Assembly (NCBI GenBank): GCA_016931085.1
Contig: JAFGFO010000328.1
Coordinates: 1-17,685, forward strand
From: Thermoflexales bacterium
Lineage (GTDB): Bacteria > Chloroflexota > Anaerolineae > Fen-1058
DNA length: 17,685 nucleotides
Direction: 5' to 3'
The notes under the pieces were generated by a model, which did not search any database, was not told the DNA's origin, and was given only the letters and a program-made list of their open reading frames with translations. Positions 8,600 to 16,364 of this stretch are shown piece after piece; the first letter of the stretch is position 1, and every line of letters starts with the position of its first letter. A program made the position numbers and the translations under genes.

Positions 8600-9862
8600 C
8601 TATTGAGCGGGTACGCCCTGGCGGCGCTGGGCGGCGCGGCGGAGCGCCGTGATCACCGGCAGCTCGAGCCCGGACAAAAAGCGCACCATGCCGCCGCCCG
8701 ATGTGCAGACGTAGCCCATGCGATCTTTGACTTTGAATTTGCCGGCGGCCGCCACGCTGTCGCCGCCGCCTATCACCGAGTAACCCGGGGCAGCGGCGAT
8801 GGCCGTCCAGAGTTTCTGGGTGCCCAGGGCGCTGACAGGCTTTTCGTACACGCCGGCCGGGCCATTCACAAAGATTGTCGCCGCATGGTTGATGACCTCA
8901 ATGTAGCGCACGACCGTCTTTTCACCCACGTCGACCAGCAAGTGATCGCTGGGCAGCTCGTCCAGCCCAATCTCGCGCCGCCCCTGCTCGTCAATGGCAA
9001 AGTCAATCGGGTACACGATCTTGTCGCCGAACATGTGCAGCAGCTCGCGCGCCTGTTCGATAAAGGGCGTCAGCCCTTTGTCTTTAATCAACTGCTCGGT
9101 GGGCGCGCCCAGCGGCTGGCCTTGCGCCAGCCACATCACTTCACCGCTGAGGCCCGATGTCAACACGCGATCGGCCGCGCCGGAATTCAGCACTGTCTTC
9201 ATCATGCTGAACGCGTCGGCGATGCGCGCGCCACCCAGGACGTACACGCAGGGGTGGGTGGGCGTCTCTTTGACACGGGCCAGCGCGCCAAACTCCTCGA
9301 TCAACAAGCGCCCGCCCGCCGCCGGCAGCCGCTCGGCAAAGCCTACGAGAGACGGAGAATAGCGGTGCGCGGCGGCAAAGGCTTCGCACACAAAATAATC
9401 GGCCAGGGGCGCCAGCTTACGCACCAGCCAGGTCTTGGCCAACTGTTCGGGTGTGAGCTTGACAAAGTTGACGAATGTAGATACCTCTTCGGCCAGGTAG
9501 CGCACGTTGTTGAGCAGCAGCAGCTCGCCGCGCTCGAGCGCCCGGATGCACTCGAGCGCCGTGGGGCCGCAGATGTCGTCCACAAAGCCCACCGGCCGCT
9601 CCAGGTATTCGCCCAGCCGCTCGGCATGGGGTGCGAGCGAAACCAGGTTCTGATAATCTTCGGTGTCGCCCTGGTGCGCCAACATCACCACGCGCGCGCC
9701 GGCGTCGACCAGCTCGCGGATGGTGGGTATGCTCTTGCGGATGCGGTTGTCGTCGGCCAGTCCGCCCGTGGTGGGGTTGATGGGCGAATTGATGTCTAGT
9801 CGCAAGATAACGGTCTTGTCTCGATAATCGAAATCGTCCAGCGTGAGAATGCCTGCTTCCAT
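8600..9862 (-). CDS. pgk: Phosphoglycerate kinase, divergent archaeal-like form
   Basis: PGK moves phosphate from 1,3-bisphosphoglycerate to ADP. The 420-residue protein keeps RLDINSP (21-27), LAHQG (61-65), LLNNVRY (116-122), AAAHR (163-167), LGGARIADAF (209-218), VNGPAGVYE (332-340), GGGD (365-368) and TSGGGM (387-392). AHQG in place of the bacterial SHLGRP resembles archaeal PGKs. Two key positions differ: the LGGAK lysine is Arg213, and the Arg after SHxG (Arg65 in human PGK) falls at Asp66. It follows the archaeal-type GAPDH gene by 10 nt, so the two almost certainly act together. Activity on 3-phosphoglycerate is likely but not certain given the changes. Confidence 0.88.
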   Translation of the reverse strand: MEAGILTLDDFDYRDKTVILRLDINSPINPTTGGLADDNRIRKSIPTIRELVDAGARVVMLAHQGDTEDYQNLVSLAPHAERLGEYLERPVGFVDDICGPTALECIRALERGELLLLNNVRYLAEEVSTFVNFVKLTPEQLAKTWLVRKLAPLADYFVCEAFAAAHRYSPSLVGFAERLPAAGGRLLIEEFGALARVKETPTHPCVYVLGGARIADAFSMMKTVLNSGAADRVLTSGLSGEVMWLAQGQPLGAPTEQLIKDKGLTPFIEQARELLHMFGDKIVYPIDFAIDEQGRREIGLDELPSDHLLVDVGEKTVVRYIEVINHAATIFVNGPAGVYEKPVSALGTQKLWTAIAAAPGYSVIGGGDSVAAAGKFKVKDRMGYVCTSGGGMVRFLSGLELPVITALRRAAQRRQGVPAQ

Positions 9863-9872
9863 ATTATGCTCT

Positions 9873-10901
9873 TTATGCTCTCGCTTTCATCCCCAGGTAC
9901 TGGTTGGTGCAGCCGACCGCCTCCAGACGCTCGGTCTGCAGCTTGAGGCAGGCCCGGATGCCGTCGATGGTTTCGGGAATGGTCACCGCCATTTGCGGGA
10001 TGTTGATGGCGAACAAGATGTCATCGCCCGACATGCCAATGCACTCTTCCCACACGCCGATCTCGTACATGTCGCCGCGCTTGTTGCCCAGGTGGCCGGC
10101 ATAGGTGAACAGCGAGGTGTTCGAGTTGAAGCCGTCGGCGATCCTGACGACCCGGATGCGCGGATGCCGCCTAAAGATGTCCAGCAACAGGTCTTTGCTG
10201 ATCGTCTTTTTCGGCGTGGCGACGATGCTGATGATGTGGCCGTGCGTGACCGGCGTGTGAACCAGGAAGCCGGTCGCGTCGACGTGCGGCATAATCAGCA
10301 TCAGGTCTTTAGCCTGGTGATTGGGCACCTTGTCCACTTGCAGCACATCCACCAGGCCGCGGTGCGTGTCGCCCGGATCGGCAACGCGCCGGATGATGGT
10401 AATCGCCACCTTCTCGACGCCGACCTCGCGATCCATCGCGTCCACGGCGCGAATCAAGCCGGTCGTGTTGCACGAGGTCAGCTTTATAAAGTTCTGGCCC
10501 AGGCCCTTTTCGTAATTGGCGTAACCGTGAAAGAACACGTCGGCCACGTCATTCTTCTCACCACCCTGGAAGATGGCTTTGACGTTGTGTTTTTGGTACA
10601 ACGCTTTGTTCCTGGCCCCGACGCCGCCCGGTGTGGCATCCAACACGACGTCCACCTGCTCCAGCAGATCGTCGAATGTGCCCGAAACGGGAATGCCGAG
10701 CGCGTCAAAGTCGGGCTTTTTGGCCAGATCAACCAGGAAGAATGGATAGGGCATACCTGCTTCGTGCATGGCCCGCACGGTCAACGTCGGCGCGACGTCG
10801 GTCACGCCGACCAGTTCCATATCTTGCTGTAACGCCACGCCCTCGGCCAGCCGCGTTCCAATCACGCCATAACCGGCGACTGCTACTTTAACTCTGCTCA
10901 T
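9873..10901 (-). CDS. Archaeal-type (type II) glyceraldehyde-3-phosphate dehydrogenase
   Basis: The 342-residue protein oxidises an aldehyde phosphate to an acyl phosphate with NAD(P)+. The Rossmann start VKVAVAGYGVIGTRLAEGV (4-22) and the catalytic SCNTTGL (143-149, Cys144) are those of the archaeal GAPDH family, not of bacterial GapA (SCTTNCLAP). The ATG follows AAAGGAGAT by five bases, and the gene begins 13 nt after the E2 gene. With the adjoining PGK it forms a two-gene oxidation and substrate-level phosphorylation unit. Erythrose-4-phosphate or another aldehyde is possible, but the family use is glyceraldehyde-3-phosphate. Confidence 0.92.
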   Translation of the reverse strand: MSRVKVAVAGYGVIGTRLAEGVALQQDMELVGVTDVAPTLTVRAMHEAGMPYPFFLVDLAKKPDFDALGIPVSGTFDDLLEQVDVVLDATPGGVGARNKALYQKHNVKAIFQGGEKNDVADVFFHGYANYEKGLGQNFIKLTSCNTTGLIRAVDAMDREVGVEKVAITIIRRVADPGDTHRGLVDVLQVDKVPNHQAKDLMLIMPHVDATGFLVHTPVTHGHIISIVATPKKTISKDLLLDIFRRHPRIRVVRIADGFNSNTSLFTYAGHLGNKRGDMYEIGVWEECIGMSGDDILFAINIPQMAVTIPETIDGIRACLKLQTERLEAVGCTNQYLGMKARA

Positions 10902-10914
10902 GGTTTATCTCCTT

Positions 10915-12261
10915 TTACAAAAGTCTCAAAGGTTCTTGAATCCACCCAGCTACGCTGTCCAGGAATTGCGCGCCGCGCGCGCCATCCACCACGCGATGGT
11001 CGCACGAGAGGCTCAACGTCATCATCGGCTGGACGGCCGGCTGCCCGTTGAGAGGGACCACGCGCTCGACGATGCGCCCCACGGCTAGGATGGCGGCCTG
11101 CGGCGGATTGACAATGGCGTTAAAGGCATCCACGCCGTACATGCCCAGGTTGCTGAGGGTAAAGGTGCCGCCAGTGATGTCGTCGGGACGGAGTCTACCC
11201 GCCTGCGCCCGCTTTACCAGGTCTTGACGCCGCACCGCGATTTCGCTCACGCTCAAGCGCTCGGCGGCGTGGATGACGGGGACGACGAGTCCATCCTCGA
11301 TGGCCACCGCTAAGCCGACGTTGATGTCCTCGTTCAGGCGGATTCGGCCTTCATCCCACATCGCGTTGAGGCGAGGGTGCCGGTGCAGCGCCGCGGCGAC
11401 GACCCTGACGAGCAAATCGGTGTAGGTGATCTCGAGATCGGAGCCTTTGTGCGCCTTGTCGCGCCATGCGATCAGGCCGCTGGCGTTGAGCTCTCGCAGC
11501 AGATAAAAATGCGGCACGCTCGTCCAACACTGGGTGATGCGCTCCACCATGATGCGCCACACGGCGCTGACGCCCAGTTCTGTTCCCTGCGCAGGTGAAA
11601 CAAGAGATGGTGCACAAGCCGCCGGCACATCGGCCGACTGGATCGCGCCGCCAGGCCCGCTGCCCTGGAGGGCCGCCAGATCAATCCCGCGCTCGGCGGC
11701 CAAGCGGCGCGCTTTGGGCGACGCGGCGATGCGTGTTGCCAGGACAGGTAGGGGGGCGGCTCTTGGCGATTCGATACAGGCCAGCACATCGGCCTTTTCG
11801 ATGCGCCCTCCCCGCGGCCTGATCAGCCGCAGGTCAAGGCCGTGTTCCAGGGCGATGCGCGTCGCGATGGGCGTCGCGCAGATGGGCGCGGCTGTAGGGA
11901 GAGCGCCGGCGGCAGGCGTGACGCGGCTTGGTGCGGGTGCTGGCGTCGTACTGATGGGCGCAGGTGTGGCGGCTGGCGTCGCCACCGCTTCGAGTCGAGG
12001 GGCCCGTGGTGGCGCGGCTTCGCCCGGCGCAAGGATGAGGCCAATCACCTGCGCCACAGGCACCTCGTCACCCTCCTGCGCGCTTACGTTTGCCAGGACC
12101 CCCGAGGCGGGCGCTTCCAGCTCGACAGTCGCTTTGTCGGTTTCGATTTCCAGCAGGGGCTCGCCTTGCGTCACGCTCTGGCCTTCACGCTTGAGCCAGC
12201 GCAGCACCTGGCCTTTGTCTTGAGAGATGCCCAAGGCGGGCATAATGACGTTTGTAGCCAT
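10915..12261 (-). CDS. Dihydrolipoamide acyltransferase (E2) of a 2-oxoacid dehydrogenase complex
   Basis: E2 takes the acyl group from E1 onto lipoate and passes it to CoA. The 448-residue protein has a lipoyl domain (1-80, lipoyl-Lys43 in ETDKATVE) and an Ala/Pro-rich linker (80-127). Two consecutive peripheral-subunit-binding-like segments follow (about 128-163 and 176-213), then the catalytic domain (about 230-448) with His422 and Asp426 in SCDHRVVDG. The second binding segment (ASPKARRLAAERGIDLAALQ) is canonical, the first more degenerate. The ATG is preceded by GAGGAGG and lies 12 nt after the E1-beta stop. No E3 gene is in the window, so the flavoprotein must come from elsewhere. Pyruvate, acetoin or branched-chain specificity cannot be told. 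Confidence 0.93.
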   Translation of the reverse strand: MATNVIMPALGISQDKGQVLRWLKREGQSVTQGEPLLEIETDKATVELEAPASGVLANVSAQEGDEVPVAQVIGLILAPGEAAPPRAPRLEAVATPAATPAPISTTPAPAPSRVTPAAGALPTAAPICATPIATRIALEHGLDLRLIRPRGGRIEKADVLACIESPRAAPLPVLATRIAASPKARRLAAERGIDLAALQGSGPGGAIQSADVPAACAPSLVSPAQGTELGVSAVWRIMVERITQCWTSVPHFYLLRELNASGLIAWRDKAHKGSDLEITYTDLLVRVVAAALHRHPRLNAMWDEGRIRLNEDINVGLAVAIEDGLVVPVIHAAERLSVSEIAVRRQDLVKRAQAGRLRPDDITGGTFTLSNLGMYGVDAFNAIVNPPQAAILAVGRIVERVVPLNGQPAVQPMMTLSLSCDHRVVDGARGAQFLDSVAGWIQEPLRLL

Positions 12262-12273
12262 GCCGGCCTCCTC

Positions 12274-13290
12274 TCACGCCTTGCCACACATGGCCTTGGC
12301 GGCTTCGAACACGCGTTGCGCTGAAGGCACAGTCAGGTCCTCCAGCACGGGCGAGAACGGCACCGGCACATCCATGGCGCCCATCCGCTTGACCGGCGTA
12401 TCGAGATAATAGAACGCGCCCTCGGCGAGGATCGAAGCCAGCTCGGCCGTGACGCCATAGCGCTCGTAGCCTTCGTCCACGACGATGGCGCGGCCGGTCT
12501 TGATGGCGGATTCGACCAGCGTCTGCTTATCGAGTGGCCAGGTCGTGCGTGGGTCGACCACTTCGGCGCTGACGCCGATCTGGTCGAGCATGTCGGCGGC
12601 GGCGAGCGCGACGTGCACCATGCTGCTCGTGGCGACGAGGGTGATGTCCGTCCCCACCCGCTTGACGTCGGCCACTCCGAACGGGATGAGGTACTCGCCT
12701 TCCGGCACGTGACCTTTGAGCGTGTGGTACATCATCTTGTCTTCGAAGAACACGATCGGGTTATCGTCGCGGATGGCGGTCTTCATCAAGCCTTTCGCGT
12801 CGTAGGGTGTCGAGGGCAGGACAACCTTGAGGCCGGGCACGTGACTGGGCCAGGCCTGCAAGCTCTGGCTGTGCTGCGCCGCCTGGCGGCGCGTCGCGCT
12901 CATCGTCGTGCGAAAGACGATGGGTACCTTGAGCTTGCCGCCCGACATATAGTGAACCTTGGCAGCCTGGTTGGCGACCTGGTCCATGACGAGCGTCATA
13001 AAATCCCCGAACATGATGTCCACGATGGGCCGCAGCCCCGTCATCGCCGCGCCGACGCCGATGCCGGCAAAGCCTGGCTCGGAGATGGGCGTATCGATCA
13101 CGCGCTTGGGGCCAAACTCGTCAATCAAGCCCACCAGCACCTTGAACGTTGTCCCGGCTTCGCCTACATCTTCGCCTATGATCAAGACGCACGGGTCGCG
13201 GCGCATTTCTTCGGCGATAGCTTCTTTGATCGCCTGGGCAAAAGTCAATTCGCGTATGGAACTAGCCGCTTGGGTATCAAGCGTAGACAT
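12274..13290 (-). CDS. 2-oxoacid dehydrogenase E1 component, beta subunit
   Basis: The start is set at ATG 13290 behind GAGGTGG; the frame is open further but only inside the E1-alpha gene. The two coding regions overlap by 14 nt, pointing to coupled translation. The 338-residue protein has the transketolase-type pyrimidine-binding domain with IIGEDVGEAG, the conserved EPGFAGIGVGAAMTGLRPIV, the QHSQS motif, and a C-terminal transketolase domain (VDPRTTWPLD, VVDEGYERYG). It forms the alpha2-beta2 E1 with the upstream gene product and uses thiamine diphosphate. It resembles AcoB/PdhB-type proteins. Confidence 0.94.
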   Translation of the reverse strand: MSTLDTQAASSIRELTFAQAIKEAIAEEMRRDPCVLIIGEDVGEAGTTFKVLVGLIDEFGPKRVIDTPISEPGFAGIGVGAAMTGLRPIVDIMFGDFMTLVMDQVANQAAKVHYMSGGKLKVPIVFRTTMSATRRQAAQHSQSLQAWPSHVPGLKVVLPSTPYDAKGLMKTAIRDDNPIVFFEDKMMYHTLKGHVPEGEYLIPFGVADVKRVGTDITLVATSSMVHVALAAADMLDQIGVSAEVVDPRTTWPLDKQTLVESAIKTGRAIVVDEGYERYGVTAELASILAEGAFYYLDTPVKRMGAMDVPVPFSPVLEDLTVPSAQRVFEAAKAMCGKA

Positions 13291-14278
13291 GTTTATCCAC
13301 CTCACTCGGATCCGGATACGGCGCGTCGAGCGCAAATTGAACGGCGGCCTCGGCCTCGGCGCGCACGTCTTGTTCGATTCGCTCCAAGACGTCTGCTGTG
13401 GCTTGCTGCTGCTCGATCAGCCAGCGCGCAAGTATTTTGAGCGGGTCGCGCTCCGTCATCCACGATTGCTCCTCTTCTCTGGAGCGATAAAAGCCGCGGT
13501 TGACGTCGCCCACGTGATGGCCTCGGTAGCGATACGTATGGCACAACAGGAAGCCGGGGCCTTCGCCGCGCCGCGCTCGCTCGACCAGGCCCAGCATGGC
13601 TTGATGAACCGCCCGCACGTCCTGCCCGTCCACCTCGACGGCGTGAATGTCGAACGCGCGAGGCCGCGCCAGGATTTCGCCCGCCGCCGCCTCGGTGTAG
13701 AGCGTGTACTCGTTGTAGAGATTGTTTTCGCACACGTAAATCACCGGCAGCTTCCAAAGCGACGCCATGTTCATCACTTCGTACAAAACGCCTTGGCCCA
13801 ACGCGCCTTCGCCAAAAAACATCGCCACGACCTGATCCGTGCCGCGCCACTTGGCCGAAAACGCTGCGCCGGTGGCGATGCCCGCGCTGCCGCACACGAT
13901 GGCGTTCGCGCCCAGGTTGCCCAACTCTTGATCGGCAATGTGCATCGAGCCGCCTTTGCCGCCGCAGTAACCGGGCGCGCGGCCCAACAGCTCGCAAAAC
14001 ATGCGGTCGAGCCGGGCGCCTTTGGCCAGGCAGTGGCCGTGCCCGCGATGGGTGCTGGTGATGTAATCGTCGCGCCGCAGAACCTCGCATACGCCCACGG
14101 CGACCGCTTCTTCACCGATGTAGAGGTGGGCCAGGCCCGGCATCTTGGCGGTCTTGTACAACTCGTCCACGTGTTCCTCGAACACGCGTATCTTGCACAT
14201 CTGCTCGTACATGTGCAAGCACTTGTCGACCTCGCTGACCATCGTCGTTGTCCCTGGTGTCGAGTCACTCGAACTCAT
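13277..14278 (-). CDS. 2-oxoacid dehydrogenase E1 component, alpha subunit (TPP-dependent)
   Basis: The 333-residue protein is of the AcoA/PdhA type. It has STHRGHGHCLAKG (75-87), a YCGGKGGSMH loop (104-113), the thiamine-diphosphate motif from GEG (156-158) to ENN (184-186), and YRYRGHHVGD, the region corresponding to the E1 phosphorylation loop. The metal-binding Asp of the usual GDG is Glu157. The start overlaps the stop of the racemase-like gene (ATGA, 14275-14278), so translation is probably coupled. With E1-beta it decarboxylates a 2-oxoacid and acylates the E2 lipoate. Confidence 0.93.
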   Translation of the reverse strand: MSSSDSTPGTTTMVSEVDKCLHMYEQMCKIRVFEEHVDELYKTAKMPGLAHLYIGEEAVAVGVCEVLRRDDYITSTHRGHGHCLAKGARLDRMFCELLGRAPGYCGGKGGSMHIADQELGNLGANAIVCGSAGIATGAAFSAKWRGTDQVVAMFFGEGALGQGVLYEVMNMASLWKLPVIYVCENNLYNEYTLYTEAAAGEILARPRAFDIHAVEVDGQDVRAVHQAMLGLVERARRGEGPGFLLCHTYRYRGHHVGDVNRGFYRSREEEQSWMTERDPLKILARWLIEQQQATADVLERIEQDVRAEAEAAVQFALDAPYPDPSEVDKHVYA

Positions 14279-15606
14279 GTTTCTTCACCTTTCTTGTTAT
14301 GAGAATCACAGATTGACAGTGAGGATTTCACACATGGCACGACGGCCCCGCCCTCCGGCATGATGGCCACACGCGGCGCATCAAACTTGTTCAGTGCGTA
14401 TCGCGTTGCCTCGGCCAGGTTATCGAACGGCGTAAAGCCCATCGCGCGCAGCTCGAGGGCCGGCAGCCCTGAGACCAGGCCCACCTCGGCCCGCTTCATC
14501 GTCATGGCGATGGCGGCCGCCTTGTGCCCGCCGATGACAAACTGGTTCTGGATGCGGGCGATGATGGCATCCGGCCCGCCCGGCTCTCGCATCCATTCTT
14601 CAAAGACGCGGCTGCCCATTCCCTCGCCGCACTCGGCTACGAGTATGATCACCCCGCCTGGGCGAACGATGTGACGCGCGTTGTCCAACGCCTTTTGGGC
14701 TTGATACAAGTTGATATCCTTGGGGTAGCCGCCCGCGCTCACAATGACCACATCCACAAGCTGGTCAATCGTCGCCATCCCGAAAGCGTCCAACCGTTTG
14801 CAGCCCTCGCGATGCGCGGCGCGCGCAGCGCCCGCGACGACGCTCACGACGGCCTTGTCCTCGTCGAGGATGGCGTTGAGGATAAAGTGAACGCCCACCA
14901 TCTCGCCCGCTTCGTCGATGTCGCAGCGAACGGGGTTGTCGTCCAGGTGGCCGGCCAGCGCGCCCGGCTCGGTCATCCGGCGATGATTGTGCTGAATGGT
15001 CTCGACGCCGGCCACGCCGGGGACGATGGCCTTGGCCCCGCCGCTGTAGCCGGCAAAGTAATGATACTCGATGTTGCCCACGCACACGCGCACGTCGGCT
15101 TCCATCACCGGCCGAAAGATGGAGACTGGCGTGCCTCGACGGGTCACGCCGGCAAAGGTGCAGTCGCAGGGGTTCGAGTCAACGCACCGGACGCGCCGAA
15201 AGACCCGTTCGCTCACCAGTTGGAGCTGTTCGGCTTTAGAATGCGGCCGGTGTGTGCCGAGTCCGAACACGACGGTGATGTTCTCGTCACGCACGCCGCC
15301 CCGGTTGAGCTCATTCAACAGGTGAGGCAGGAGCAAACCAGACGGGCAAGGGCGTGTCACGTCGCTGGTGACGATGGCGACGCGCTGCCCGCGCGAGACC
15401 AGTTCGGCCAGGCGCGGGCTGCCGATCGGTTGGGCCAGCGCATTTTGGACGAGCGTGGTTTCGTCGCACTCGGGACGGGCGCGGCCCGAGGTGAGAACAG
15501 CCACGTGCGCGGCTTGGCTGTCCAGGTCGACGGAATGTGTTGTGCGTCCGTATTTGAGTGAAATGCGCATCTTTTTGCTCAATGACACGATCTGCCGCCC
15601 TGACAT
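14275..15606 (-). CDS. LarA-like nickel-pincer racemase homologue (DUF2088 family)
   Basis: LarA interconverts D- and L-lactate with a nickel pincer nucleotide bound to a lysine. The 443-residue protein keeps the family residues: Asp82/Arg85 in SDVTRP, His119 in GTHRP, His182 in EYHYFAG, Lys192 in GGAKAIVPG (position of the cofactor-linked lysine), His206/His208 in IQHNH, and the PKD lysine in GGYPKDINLYQAQKA. The substrate may be lactate or another 2-hydroxyacid; the family includes malate and other racemases. The genes for cofactor synthesis (larB, larC, larE) are not in the window. ATG 15570 (MRISLKYG) is a plausible alternative start, as relatives usually begin there; neither start has a good ribosome binding site. 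Confidence 0.88.
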   Translation of the reverse strand: MSGRQIVSLSKKMRISLKYGRTTHSVDLDSQAAHVAVLTSGRARPECDETTLVQNALAQPIGSPRLAELVSRGQRVAIVTSDVTRPCPSGLLLPHLLNELNRGGVRDENITVVFGLGTHRPHSKAEQLQLVSERVFRRVRCVDSNPCDCTFAGVTRRGTPVSIFRPVMEADVRVCVGNIEYHYFAGYSGGAKAIVPGVAGVETIQHNHRRMTEPGALAGHLDDNPVRCDIDEAGEMVGVHFILNAILDEDKAVVSVVAGAARAAHREGCKRLDAFGMATIDQLVDVVIVSAGGYPKDINLYQAQKALDNARHIVRPGGVIILVAECGEGMGSRVFEEWMREPGGPDAIIARIQNQFVIGGHKAAAIAMTMKRAEVGLVSGLPALELRAMGFTPFDNLAEATRYALNKFDAPRVAIMPEGGAVVPCVKSSLSICDSHNKKGEET

Positions 15607-15645
15607 GCACGTGACCGGCCCATCTGTGACAAGTCTGTAACCAAC

Positions 15646-16323
15646 TTATACCCCGGCTGGCTTGCCCAGGTCTTCGATGTGGTGCTGCATGGCGTGAGCG
15701 GCCCTTTCCGGATCGCGTGTTTCGAGCGCTTCCAGCAGCTCGGCGTGCCGCGCGGCCAGCTCTTCCAGGTTATAGCTCGATATGCGAGTCGTGACAATCG
15801 TCCAGTAGCCAAAGCGCAAGGTCTGCAAAAGCTGGTACAACAACTTGTTTCCAGACATGCGCACGATCGTGCTGTGAAATTCAATATCCAGACCAACCAT
15901 CCGATCCGTCTCGCGGTTTTTCCCGGCCTCGATCATGTCGGCCAGGATTTTGCGCAGAGCCGTGAGCTCATCTTCCGTCAGGCGGCTGGCCGCCAGGCGA
16001 GCCGCCAGGGACTCGAGCGCCGCACGGACAGTGTACACCTCGTACAGCCCGGCCGTCGTGAACGAGCGCACCGAGGTACCCTTGTACGGCTCCGCCTCCA
16101 GGAAGCCCAGCAGGACCAGGTCACGGATAGCCTCGCGCACCGGCGCCTGGCTCACGCCCAGTTGCTTGGCCAGCGCGCTCTCGACCACGCGCTGGCCAGG
16201 CTCGAGATCTCCACTCATGATCGCTTTGATGATGATTTCTTTGACCTGTTCGCTGAGAACGAGTCGCGGCAGCACGGCGGCGCCATTCAGACGAGCGGCT
16301 GACGCTTTATCTAAACTGTTCAT
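15646..16323 (-). CDS. GntR-family transcriptional regulator with FCD ligand domain
   Basis: The 225-residue protein has a winged helix (about 20-85: IMSGDLEPGQRVVESALAKQ, VSQAPVREAIRDL) and an FCD effector domain (about 90-220). The FCD keeps the metal-site pattern Asp-X3-His (DIEFH), RHAEL and the HAMQHH histidines. Such regulators typically sense organic acids and repress the operon they sit in. Here it lies between the HprK-like and racemase-like genes, so autoregulation of this operon is likely. ATG 16323 is chosen because GGAGGG stands upstream. A longer GTG start at 16368 would overlap the previous gene by 4 nt and cannot be excluded. Confidence 0.9.
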   Translation of the reverse strand: MNSLDKASAARLNGAAVLPRLVLSEQVKEIIIKAIMSGDLEPGQRVVESALAKQLGVSQAPVREAIRDLVLLGFLEAEPYKGTSVRSFTTAGLYEVYTVRAALESLAARLAASRLTEDELTALRKILADMIEAGKNRETDRMVGLDIEFHSTIVRMSGNKLLYQLLQTLRFGYWTIVTTRISSYNLEELAARHAELLEALETRDPERAAHAMQHHIEDLGKPAGV

Positions 16324-16325
16324 AT

Positions 16326-16331
16326 CCCTCC
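16326..16331 (-). promoter_or_regulatory. Ribosome binding site that decides the GntR start
   Basis: GGAGGG on the minus strand, two bases from ATG 16323, within AGGAGGGAT. The GTG candidate at 16368 has no such site. Confidence 0.6.
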
Positions 16332-16364
16332 TACTGATTCTAGAGGTCGAGAGGATTTGATTGC

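Noticed and set aside
7368..8606. Long plus-strand open frame (412 codons) opposite the UPF0261 gene
   Set aside because: It is antisense to a clear family member; the low-complexity, His/Arg/Gly-rich product fits a GC-driven shadow frame with no recognisable motif.
8594..9799. Long plus-strand open frame opposite the PGK gene
   Set aside because: It is exactly antisense to a well-supported PGK. The product has no domain pattern.
9843..10832. Long plus-strand open frame opposite the GAPDH gene
   Set aside because: It is a shadow of the archaeal-type GAPDH coding region in a GC-rich genome.
13291..13335. Longer E1-beta start at 13335
   Set aside because: The extra residues are Arg-rich, lie wholly inside the E1-alpha gene and are not part of the family; ATG 13290 has a proper ribosome binding site.
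12959..14302. Plus-strand open frame of 447 codons opposite the E1 genes
   Set aside because: It spans two overlapping, clearly real genes on the other strand and shows no motif or ribosome binding site.
14524..15561. Plus-strand open frame of 345 codons opposite the LarA-like gene
   Set aside because: It is antisense to a gene with all key LarA residues. Ala/His/Asp-rich translation is typical of a shadow frame.
15570..15646. An operator for the GntR regulator between its gene and the LarA-like gene
   Set aside because: I found no convincing palindrome of the FadR type; only a CACGTG hexamer (15608-15613) and loose TGT/ACA repeats are present.
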